DNA from: Lewinellaceae bacterium
Lineage (GTDB): Bacteria; Bacteroidota; Bacteroidia; Chitinophagales; Saprospiraceae
Assembly (NCBI GenBank): GCA_020636095.1
Contig: JACJYN010000004.1
Coordinates: 186,001 to 250,000, forward strand
DNA: 64,000 nucleotides
Direction of reading: 5' to 3'
Positions 1 to 6,877 of this stretch are shown here, piece after piece. The translations under genes and the position numbers were made by a program. Numbering within the stretch: the first letter of the stretch is position 1; each line of letters opens with the position of its first letter. The notes under the pieces were generated by a model, which made no database searches, was not told where the DNA came from, and was given only the letters and a program-made list of their open reading frames with translations.

Positions 1-1246
1 CGGCCTTCACCGCGTCCTGCAGGGCCTGCATGATGCGCGATTTGCGGGCTACCCGGTATTGAATGATTTTAATATGCGTGACCTTTGGATCCCGGGCAGC
101 TTCTTCAAAAAAGCGGACTACTGAATCGTAGGAGTGATAAGGTACGTGGATGAAATGCTCCTTCTCGCGGATGGATTGCCAAAAATCGGGGCTATCTTCC
201 AACGGATGGTAGGGTAGGGACGGCATGGGCGAATTGGTCAGGTGGGCCATCCCGAAATCGGGAAATTTGAAAAAGTCGAAATTGTTATGATAGCGCCCTT
301 CTTTCAGAATATCGTATTTTTCCAGGTCGAAAGTCTCTTTCAGGAAGTCCAGCAGTTCGTCCGGCATTTCGCGGTCATAGACAAACCGGGAAGCGGGCCC
401 CACCTGCCGTTTACCCAGGCTTTCTTTGATCTTTTGTATAAGGTCTCCGGAAAATTCATCGTCGATATACAGTTCGGCATCCCGGGTAAGTTTGATGGAA
501 AAAGTATCCAGGATGTGGTATCCGGGAAACATCCAGGAAACGCTGTGGCGCACGATATCGTCCAGCATGATGATATCCTGGCGGTTGGCCGGTGAGGGCA
601 GCTGAATGAAACGCGGCAGGTGGTCAGACGGTATTTTTACGGTAGCGTACTGATGGTTTTTTTTAGGGTCCTCTTTATCCTGGAGGAGGACTGTGAGATA
701 GAGGGCGGCATTGTTGAGAAAGGGGCGAATCTTGTTTTTAACCAGCAATACCGGTTGTACAAAGGGCAACATGTGATCCTTGAAGTAAGCTTCCACAAAT
801 TCCTTTTGTTCTTCATTCAGGTCGAGGCGCCGAAGGAGGTGGATTTTGTGGTGTTTCAGCTCAGGGATGATCTCTTTCTCAAAGATGCGGCTGAATTCTT
901 CCTGTTGCTTGTTGACGATCCGCTGAATATCCTTCACAATCTGTTTGGAATCAATGTGCAGCTCCTTTTTGGTCTTCTTGCCTACTCGCAGCAGGTTGCG
1001 GTGGTTGGCCATGCGGACCCGGAAGAATTCGTCCAGGTTGGAAGAATAAATAGCCAGAAACTTAATGCGTTCAAACAGCGGTACGGTCGGGTCTTTGGCT
1101 TCCTGCAAGACCCGGTAATTGAACGATAACCAGCTGATGTCACGCTGAATATAAGGATAGCCGTTTTCCGTTTGAAGCACCAGGTTGCCGGTGCTGAAAT
1201 TGGAACTTGCCTTTTCATTGCGGCGGATTTCTGTCTTTTCGGCCAT
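1..1246 (-). CDS. ppk1: polyphosphate kinase 1 (3' truncated by window edge)
   Basis: Membrane-associated polyphosphate kinase, which reversibly polymerises the gamma-phosphate of ATP into inorganic polyphosphate. About 415 codons are visible, from ATG at 1246 to the window edge. The N-terminal PPK domain is clear: RDISWLSFNYRVLQEA near residues 34-49, then FLAIYSSNLDEFFRVRMA, whose SNLDEFF segment carries the Asn that contacts ATP in the E. coli enzyme. The middle domain runs to KIIQYRVARKSRI. The catalytic phospho-histidine (about residue 435 in E. coli) and the C-terminal domains lie outside the window, so integrity cannot be judged. It is transcribed away from the DUF72 gene's 3' end, with a 74 bp gap. 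Confidence 0.95.
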   Translation of the reverse strand, partial: MAEKTEIRRNEKASSNFSTGNLVLQTENGYPYIQRDISWLSFNYRVLQEAKDPTVPLFERIKFLAIYSSNLDEFFRVRMANHRNLLRVGKKTKKELHIDSKQIVKDIQRIVNKQQEEFSRIFEKEIIPELKHHKIHLLRRLDLNEEQKEFVEAYFKDHMLPFVQPVLLVKNKIRPFLNNAALYLTVLLQDKEDPKKNHQYATVKIPSDHLPRFIQLPSPANRQDIIMLDDIVRHSVSWMFPGYHILDTFSIKLTRDAELYIDDEFSGDLIQKIKESLGKRQVGPASRFVYDREMPDELLDFLKETFDLEKYDILKEGRYHNNFDFFKFPDFGMAHLTNSPMPSLPYHPLEDSPDFWQSIREKEHFIHVPYHSYDSVVRFFEEAARDPKVTHIKIIQYRVARKSRIMQALQDAVKA

Positions 1247-1320
1247 GTTGGATTTAATTCGTTGTGTTTTAAAATGGCAAGTTGCATGCCAACCTGCAAA
1301 ATGCAAAAAAGTTAGGCTAT

Positions 1321-2241
1321 TTAAAACAAGGTCATTTGCTGTCCTCCACCTTCTTCTATGAACTTGGGGCCCCGGCATTCAACATCGGGTATTCCTTTTT
1401 TAGCTTTTTTCAGCACGTAGGCGGCCAGTTCCGGCGCGAGGAGGTTGTCCGGTTCGTGTGGAAAGAAGAAAGCTTCCCGGAGGCCGGTTTCAAACCAGGC
1501 CGCCAGCCTTTCCACCCATTGATCGATGCGGCTGTAGTCAGTTGGGTGCAGGTTGTTGCCAACGAACCGGATCATGGCCGTCCCACTGGTAGGCCGCATG
1601 TGAAGCACATCTCTCCGGCCGGCTACGTCCGTAATAACCGTAGCGGCCCCGTAGCCTTGGAGCATAGAAAATACTGCTTCTCCATTTTGAGGGTTGTTGA
1701 ACCAGCTCTCGTGGCGAAGCTCGACGGCCAGAGATATCTCCCGGGGAAAGGCCTTTACGAACTTTTCCAGTTGGGATAAACGCCGGATATCGAAATGGGG
1801 AGGCAATTGCAGGAAGCAGCAGCCCAGCTTTTCCTTCAAACCCAGGATGGCCTCACAAAAAGAGGGAATGAGCCCGGCGCCCAGGCCCAGGTTGTGGCTA
1901 TGGCTGATGGATTGAGGTATTTTGGGGCAAAAGCGAAAATCGGGTGAAGATTCCCGGTACCACTTTTCGATCATTTCAGAACTCGGTATCCGATAATGGG
2001 TGGTATTGAGCTCTATGGTGTTGAACTGCCGGCTGTAGGCGCCCAGGTAATCCCTGGCTTTTGTACCTTTGGGATAAACCTTGCCTACCCACTCCTTCAT
2101 GCTCCAACCGGTGCAGCCAATGAAAAGTAAGGGGGGGCCTTCCCGTTGTGTAAGGCCGGCCAGTAGCGAGCTGGCCAGCGGAGCATCCGGAGGCAAAGTA
2201 AAGTTAACACCGGAAATATCAGGCAGTTTTCCAAATTTCAT
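1321..2241 (-). CDS. DUF72 family (YecE-like) protein
   Basis: 306 aa TIM-barrel-like DUF72 protein of unknown biochemical function. Family hallmarks visible are FIGCTGWSMKEWVGKVYP near the start, the block NTIELNTTHYRIPS, RFCPKIPQSISH, and AVELRHESWF in the second half. I chose the ATG at 2241 (MKFGKLPDIS). The frame stays open to a TTG at 2319, but that extension looks non-coding and has no family similarity. The gene follows ppk1 in the same orientation. Some relatives have been linked to Fe-S cluster or DNA-repair contexts, but nothing here supports a specific role. Confidence 0.85.
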   Translation of the reverse strand: MKFGKLPDISGVNFTLPPDAPLASSLLAGLTQREGPPLLFIGCTGWSMKEWVGKVYPKGTKARDYLGAYSRQFNTIELNTTHYRIPSSEMIEKWYRESSPDFRFCPKIPQSISHSHNLGLGAGLIPSFCEAILGLKEKLGCCFLQLPPHFDIRRLSQLEKFVKAFPREISLAVELRHESWFNNPQNGEAVFSMLQGYGAATVITDVAGRRDVLHMRPTSGTAMIRFVGNNLHPTDYSRIDQWVERLAAWFETGLREAFFFPHEPDNLLAPELAAYVLKKAKKGIPDVECRGPKFIEEGGGQQMTLF

Positions 2242-2399
2242 TTTCTCAGAGGCCGTATTTTTAGGCGGAAGGTACAAAAAAACCGCCACAGGATGCGCCT
2301 CCGGGCACTTCCCTGGCAATTCCCGGTTAAGTATAGGTGCTCAGCATAAATTTCTTTACATTAGGGCCGTGAAAAATTTAATTTATAAATGAATCATGC

Positions 2400-2993
2400 A
2401 TGATCGTTCGCATTCTGGTTATCCTGGCTTGTGTGGTTGTCTTTATCAATGGCTGTAATAGCCTTATTTCTCAACACTTCGGCACCCACAAACTAAGGCC
2501 CTACACGATGGAAGCAGTGCAGCAAACAGGAATTGGAGATGCCGATTTCATTGAAGTAAGCCATGCGCTGCTCCCCGGCGATTTTGTCTTTAAAGCAGCT
2601 AAAAGCCCCACCAACCCAGGGGTGATTATTTATCCGGTACTGTCCCGGGAACAGCTGGAGGCTCATGAGCGGGGGGAGGCCGTAAGCCCCGATATCATCG
2701 CCTGGACGATGGACTTCCCCTCCCAGTGTGTCGATGCCGGCAACTGTATCCAGGCTGGCCCGGTGGCCCTGAAAGGTGTCGTGAGGAACCTGCCTAATGA
2801 CCGGCAGGGGCAAGGGCAACTGCGGGATAAAGGCTACCAGGTCACCGATAAAGCTATTTACCTGGAACATGGGCAGGAACCTACAAGCTGGTACTGGAAC
2901 TTGCTCATGATGCTGGGAGCAGCGGCTGTCGCTTTCAGCATTGAAGCCTATAGCCACCGCCAACAACGGAAAAGGACAGCAGAAAATCGATAG
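2400..2993 (+). CDS. membrane-anchored protein of unknown function
   Basis: 197 aa. I do not recognise the family. The N-terminus is a hydrophobic helix ending in FINGCNS, so it is either a transmembrane anchor or a lipoprotein signal with Cys19 as the lipidated residue. A second hydrophobic helix (WNLLMMLGAAAVAFSIEAY, about 166-184) is followed by a basic tail (HRQQRKR), which predicts a cytosolic C-terminus and a periplasmic middle domain containing two cysteines (SQCVDAGNC) that could form a disulfide. It ends 35 bp before tpiA on the same strand, so co-transcription is plausible. That gives no functional clue by itself. Confidence 0.7.
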   Translation: MIVRILVILACVVVFINGCNSLISQHFGTHKLRPYTMEAVQQTGIGDADFIEVSHALLPGDFVFKAAKSPTNPGVIIYPVLSREQLEAHERGEAVSPDIIAWTMDFPSQCVDAGNCIQAGPVALKGVVRNLPNDRQGQGQLRDKGYQVTDKAIYLEHGQEPTSWYWNLLMMLGAAAVAFSIEAYSHRQQRKRTAENR

Positions 2994-3028
2994 TACGGAT
3001 TATCTTGATAACAAAACAATCATTCAAT

Positions 3029-3784
3029 ATGGAACGGAAACTTATTGCCGCCGGCAACTGGAAAATGAACTCGGATTACAACGAAGGCCGCGAGTTGGCC
3101 AAAGCGGTCGTTTCGGGTTTGCAATCCTCAGATGCACTGGTGGTGCTCGGAACGCCTTACACCCACCTGAAAAACATCAGCGTGATCATTAAAGATATCT
3201 CCACTATCAAACTGGCTGCCCAGAACTGCCACCAGGAAGAAAGCGGGGCTTACACCGGTGAAATATCGGCGGCCATGCTCAAATCCTGTGGCGTGGATTT
3301 TGTGATCCTGGGCCATTCTGAGCGCCGGGAGTACTTCGGGGAGGCCGATGAACTGATCGCCAAAAAGATCGATATCGTCCTGAAACATGGTATGGAGCCT
3401 ATCTATTGCTGTGGAGAAAAACTGGAAGTGCGCGAAGCCGGCAAGCATGAAGCGCTGGTCGGGGAGCAGGTTAAAACAGCCCTCTACCACCTCACTAAAG
3501 AGCAAATGCGTAAAGTGGTGATCGCCTACGAACCCGTCTGGGCAATCGGGACCGGAAAAACGGCCTCGCCGCAGCAAGCCCAGGACATGCATAAGTACAT
3601 CCGCAGCCTGATCGAGAAAAAATTTGGCAAAGAGGTAGCCCAGGCGACTTCCATCCTATACGGAGGGAGTGTGAAGCCCGATAATGCCAGGGAACTTTTC
3701 GCTCAACCGGATGTGGATGGAGGCCTGGTGGGAGGAGCCGCCCTCAAGGCAAAAGACTTTTTGGCTATCGCCGGCAGCTTTTAA
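3029..3784 (+). CDS. tpiA: triosephosphate isomerase
   Basis: Interconverts dihydroxyacetone phosphate and glyceraldehyde 3-phosphate in glycolysis and gluconeogenesis; cytosolic. 251 aa, the usual length. All catalytic landmarks are present: GNWKMN (Asn10, Lys12), the electrophile His96 in LGHSERRE, the base Glu168 in AYEPVWAIGTGKTAS (flexible loop 6 follows), and the phosphate-gripping YGGSVKPDN and GGLVGGAAL. The start is ATG 3029 (MERKLIAAGNW); the frame runs further upstream only to a TTG at 3005. It is probably co-transcribed with the membrane protein 35 bp upstream. In many Bacteroidota tpiA follows the DUF1599/BT_3928 pair, which here lies 23 kb away. Confidence 0.97.
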   Translation: MERKLIAAGNWKMNSDYNEGRELAKAVVSGLQSSDALVVLGTPYTHLKNISVIIKDISTIKLAAQNCHQEESGAYTGEISAAMLKSCGVDFVILGHSERREYFGEADELIAKKIDIVLKHGMEPIYCCGEKLEVREAGKHEALVGEQVKTALYHLTKEQMRKVVIAYEPVWAIGTGKTASPQQAQDMHKYIRSLIEKKFGKEVAQATSILYGGSVKPDNARELFAQPDVDGGLVGGAALKAKDFLAIAGSF

Positions 3785-3836
3785 TGGCAAGAGTATCACT
3801 TTTTTGGATAAATTTTTGAAGATGCGTACTCTTTTG

Positions 3837-3863
3837 CTCAACAAATTTTCTAAATTTGTTGAG
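3837..3863. promoter_or_regulatory. perfect 12-bp palindrome, probable operator of the S24 regulator
   Basis: CTCAACAAATTT (3837-3848), spacer TCT, then AAATTTGTTGAG (3852-3863), a perfect dyad. It ends 25 bp before the ATG of the HTH-S24 gene. The right arm contains TAAATTTG (3851-3858), an exact match to the Bacteroidota -7 box TAnnTTTG, although no well-spaced -33 TTTG is present. The AT-rich stem and lack of a T-run argue against a terminator for tpiA. Autorepression by the downstream regulator is inferred. Confidence 0.65.
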
Positions 3864-3888
3864 TTCACCTTTTAAAGATTTTCCTTAC

Positions 3889-4764
3889 ATGAGTAGCATC
3901 GTAACCCAACGTTTTATCAAGTGTCACCATAAGCTACGGGAAGAGAACCGGGTTCGATCGAGCCGCCAGTTTGCTCTTTCCCTGGATTATTTGCCGCAAA
4001 GTTTAAGCGAAATCCTGAAAGGGCGCCGCGATGTCACCATTGAGTTGCTGCGGAAAGCGGTTGAAAAGTACAAGGTCAATCCGGTTTACATTTATACCGG
4101 CGAAGGGCCCATGTTTATGACGGAGGAAGACCACAAAAGCTTCCGCGTTTTGACCATTGTGACCAATGCCCAGGAAGATGAACGCATCGTACACGTCCCC
4201 GTGCCGGCACAGGCCGGCTATGCCGCCGAGATGAGCGACCCGACTTTCATTCAGGACCTTCCGACCTTTACGCTACCTGATTATAAATATAAGGTGGGCA
4301 CCCACCGGTCATTTGACGTTTCCGGGGATAGCATGGAGCCGACCCTCTTCGAAGGGGACAAGGTGGTCTGCTCTTTCCTGGAACCTACTCTTTGGGAAAC
4401 TTCCATTAAGGACAGTTATGTCTATGTAATCGTTACCCGGGGGGATATTGTGGTCAAAAGGGTGAACAATAAACTGAAGGACCTGAAACAGCTGCACCTG
4501 TCCTCCGACAATAGCTTTTACGAACCCTACACCGTCAATTTGGGCGATATCCGGGAGATTTGGTACGTGCGCGCTAAGGTGAGCCCTTTTCTGCCTTCTC
4601 CTCAGAATATTCAGAACTATCTCTACGATGATTTTCGGGAGCTCAAACAGACGATCAATAAACAAAGCCAGCTGATCGATAGCCTGAATAAGACCATTGA
4701 ACGCCTGCTCGACCATCGTGGTTTTGCTGTACCTTTAAAAGGACAAACCAATGAAGAAGCTTAA
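3889..4764 (+). CDS. HTH transcriptional regulator with S24 (LexA-like) peptidase domain
   Basis: 291 aa. The N-terminal helix-turn-helix (about 20-70, including SRQFALSLDYLPQSLSEILK) would bind DNA. Residues 130-225 form an S24/LexA-type domain with the nucleophile Ser148 in SGDSMEPT and the general base Lys190 in DIVVKRVNN. A linker reading VPVPAQAGYAAEM places an Ala109-Gly110 pair where LexA- and UmuD-type proteins self-cleave, so RecA- or stress-triggered inactivation is possible. The C-terminal 60 residues are coiled-coil-like (LKQTINKQSQLIDSLNKTIE) and probably dimerise. The start is ATG 3889, downstream of the palindrome; the frame upstream begins only at a TTG. Its 3' end overlaps the next gene by 14 bp, so the two are probably translated together. 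Confidence 0.85.
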   Translation: MSSIVTQRFIKCHHKLREENRVRSSRQFALSLDYLPQSLSEILKGRRDVTIELLRKAVEKYKVNPVYIYTGEGPMFMTEEDHKSFRVLTIVTNAQEDERIVHVPVPAQAGYAAEMSDPTFIQDLPTFTLPDYKYKVGTHRSFDVSGDSMEPTLFEGDKVVCSFLEPTLWETSIKDSYVYVIVTRGDIVVKRVNNKLKDLKQLHLSSDNSFYEPYTVNLGDIREIWYVRAKVSPFLPSPQNIQNYLYDDFRELKQTINKQSQLIDSLNKTIERLLDHRGFAVPLKGQTNEEA

Positions 4765-4981
4765 AATTACAGGAAAGGCACGTTACCAAAATCTGGGCGC
4801 CGGCTTTTGGGGCATCATCGGCAAGGACGGCCAGGAATGGCGGCCGGTTAATATGCCGGAACAACTCAAATACGAAGGCAAAGAGGTGAAAATAGTGGCC
4901 GTCGAAGCGGATGAGGATGTCTCCATTTTCATGTGGGGCACTCCGGTCAAGGTGATCTCTTTTGAGACGGTGGCGCCGTAA
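4751..4981 (+). CDS. small conserved protein, OB-fold-like
   Basis: 76 aa: KITGKARYQNLGAGFWGIIG opens a short beta-rich protein that continues with DGQEWRPVNMPEQL and ends SIFMWGTPVKVISFE. The pattern (aromatic strand, then proline-rich turn, then MWGTPV strand) resembles small OB-fold-like proteins found widely in bacteria, with no assigned function. It starts inside the S24 regulator gene (14 bp overlap), which implies translational coupling and shared control by the palindromic operator. There is no signal peptide or membrane segment. Confidence 0.7.
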   Translation: MKKLKITGKARYQNLGAGFWGIIGKDGQEWRPVNMPEQLKYEGKEVKIVAVEADEDVSIFMWGTPVKVISFETVAP

Positions 4982-5067
4982 GGGCCGTCTAAGGTTGGAC
5001 AGTACAAGCAAACCGTTAAGGTGCCAAGGCCTCTGATCCACTACTCTCAGGCCAACTCCCTCTCTTA

Positions 5068-5272
5068 GAGCATGTTTGGAGGTAGTCCCCGATATGCATC
5101 GGGGCAGGCTATTTTGGCTGCCCCCAGGCCCCCTTCGGGGCAAAACCCATCTCTTGGAACCTCACTTTGCCATTTTTTCGCCCCGTTGCGCTGCTATGGG
5201 GTGAAAAAATGCCTTCGTGAGAACCCAAAATCTGGCTTTTTCGCTTCAAAAGCACCACCTCCAAGCATGCTC
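5068..5272. mobile_element. MITE A: palindromic element with GAGC...GCTC ends and TTA target duplication
   Basis: 205 bp. The left end GAGCATGTTTGGAGGT and right end ACCTCCAAGCATGCTC are inverted repeats matching at 15 of 16 positions. They are flanked by TTA at 5065-5067 and TTA at 5273-5275. An internal hairpin (CCCCGAT...ATCGGGG) starts at 5087. It has no coding capacity. The ends and the 3-bp TWA duplication resemble the IS1031 group of the IS5 family (established features: GAGC-type ends, TNA duplication). The right-hand TTA is, on the minus strand, the TAA stop of accC. Confidence 0.75.
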
Positions 5273-6745
5273 TTACCTCTTCCCATTCCCCCAGCCCGAC
5301 GCACTCACGTCTGGTGTTTTCAGCAATCTTTTATTGTTTTCAAAGAGCCTGGCCGCCAATTGGGCGGCGATTTCGGCGCCGATGCGGTTGTCTTTTTCCA
5401 GCGCTTCGGGCGTAAAGTACTTCTTGACGAAATGCGTATCGAACTGCCCGGAGGTAAACGCTTTGTGGTGGAAGACAAAATTGCCAAAGGAAAGGGTAGT
5501 GGCCACGCCCTCAATCTCATACAATTCAATAGCCTGCAGCATCGTGTGGATAGCGGCGGGCCTCGTTTCCCCGTAGGTGATGAGTTTGGCAATCATGGGA
5601 TCGTAGTAGATGGGGATGGCCATCCCTTCCTCGTACCCATCATCCAGCCGGATGTTCTTTTTCTGCGGGCGGCGGTAAACCGATATTTTGCCTACGCTGG
5701 GGTGGAAATTGTCGGTGGGGTCTTCTGCATAAACCCTCAGTTCCAGCGCGTGCCCTTTGATCTGAAGGTCTTCCTGAGCAAAGCTCAGCGCTTCGCCCCG
5801 GGCAATGCGAATCTGTTGCTCTACAAGGTCAACGCCGGTGATCAATTCGGTGACCGGATGCTCCACCTGTAGCCGCGTATTCATTTCCAGGAAGTAGTAG
5901 TTGAGGTGCTCGTCCACCAGAAACTCTACCGTCCCGGCGCCCCGGTAGTTGCAGGCTCGGGCTACGTTAACGGCATCCCTGCCCATCTGTTCTCTGACTT
6001 CCGGCGTTAAAATGGTGGAAGGCGCCTCCTCAATGATTTTTTGGTGGCGGCGTTGAATACTGCACTCCCTTTCAAAAAGATGCACCACATTGCCATGGGT
6101 GTCGGCCAGCACCTGCATCTCGATATGACGGGGAGAGCCAATGTATTTTTCCAGGAAAACCGAGCCGTCCCCAAAGGCGGATTCCGCTTCACTGACGGCT
6201 CTTTTCATCTGAGCTTCAAAATCCGCCTCCTCCTCAACGATGCGCATACCTTTTCCGCCGCCGCCGGCCGAAGCCTTGATCAGGATGGGAAAACCGACCT
6301 GCCGGGCGACTTCCTTCGCCTTGCCGATATCGGTGATGGCCTCGTCCAGTCCCGGCACCATCGGGATATCGTATTCTTTCACAGCCGCCTTTGCCGCCAG
6401 TTTGCTGCCCATGATTTCGATGGAAAAGGGGCTCGGCCCAATAAAAGTGATGCCCGCCGCTTCCACTGCCCGGGCAAAGCTCGCATTTTCACTCAGAAAG
6501 CCGTAGCCGGGGTGTATGCCATCTACGCCCAGTTCTTTGGCGGCCTCGATGATCTTGTCTCCCCGGAGGTACGACTGGCTGGAAGGCGGCGGGCCAATGC
6601 ACACCGCTTCATCTGCGTACCGGACGTGGGGGGAAAGCCGGTCGGCCTCCGAGTAAACAGCGACAGTAAGGATGCCCATCCTCCGGGCGGTGCGCATGAC
6701 CCTGAGAGCGATCTCCCCGCGATTGGCAACAAGTATTTTTTGCAT
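5273..6745 (-). CDS. accC: biotin carboxylase subunit of an acyl-CoA carboxylase
   Basis: 490 aa ATP-grasp enzyme that carboxylates biotin on a separate carrier protein, using ATP and bicarbonate. The order is biotin carboxylase N domain (ILVANRGEIALRVMRTARRM, 4-23), ATP-grasp glycine loop SAGGGGKGMRIV (about 160-171), catalytic EMNTRLQVEHPVTE, and the C-terminal biotin carboxylase domain. There is no fused biotinyl or carboxyltransferase domain and no partner gene in the window, so acetyl-CoA versus propionyl-/methylcrotonyl-CoA specificity cannot be settled. It diverges from acetoacetyl-CoA synthetase (132 bp gap). Its stop codon TAA is also one copy of a MITE target duplication, so the element lies directly after the stop without shortening the protein. 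Confidence 0.9.
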   Translation of the reverse strand: MQKILVANRGEIALRVMRTARRMGILTVAVYSEADRLSPHVRYADEAVCIGPPPSSQSYLRGDKIIEAAKELGVDGIHPGYGFLSENASFARAVEAAGITFIGPSPFSIEIMGSKLAAKAAVKEYDIPMVPGLDEAITDIGKAKEVARQVGFPILIKASAGGGGKGMRIVEEEADFEAQMKRAVSEAESAFGDGSVFLEKYIGSPRHIEMQVLADTHGNVVHLFERECSIQRRHQKIIEEAPSTILTPEVREQMGRDAVNVARACNYRGAGTVEFLVDEHLNYYFLEMNTRLQVEHPVTELITGVDLVEQQIRIARGEALSFAQEDLQIKGHALELRVYAEDPTDNFHPSVGKISVYRRPQKKNIRLDDGYEEGMAIPIYYDPMIAKLITYGETRPAAIHTMLQAIELYEIEGVATTLSFGNFVFHHKAFTSGQFDTHFVKKYFTPEALEKDNRIGAEIAAQLAARLFENNKRLLKTPDVSASGWGNGKR

Positions 6746-6845
6746 CGTTTTATTTTAATTACTTGATTCTGCTGGCTGGCAAAAAATCAGACAATTCGCC
6801 ATCGGCACTAAAGTAGGGAAAATTTTTAATTCAGTCGCGCAACGC

Positions 6846-6853
6846 TATCTTTG
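6846..6853 (+). promoter_or_regulatory. -7 box of the acetoacetyl-CoA synthetase gene
   Basis: TATCTTTG exactly matches the Bacteroidota -7 consensus TAnnTTTG, 24 bp before the ATG at 6878. No convincing TTTG -33 element lies 19-21 bp upstream. Confidence 0.5.
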
Positions 6854-6877
6854 TTTCACTAACCAAAAAAAAGAACG

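Noticed and set aside
242..1129. Long plus-strand frames over the first kilobase
   Set aside because: They are antisense to a clear polyphosphate kinase frame on the minus strand that is open to the window edge.
3946..3965. GGTTCGATCGAG resembling a tRNA T-loop
   Set aside because: It lies inside the HTH coding region and no acceptor or anticodon stem can be paired.
5072..5872. 266-codon plus-strand frame starting in MITE A
   Set aside because: It is antisense to accC and begins inside a non-coding repeat; no protein-like features.
6041..6766. 241-codon plus-strand frame
   Set aside because: Antisense to accC, low-complexity translation.
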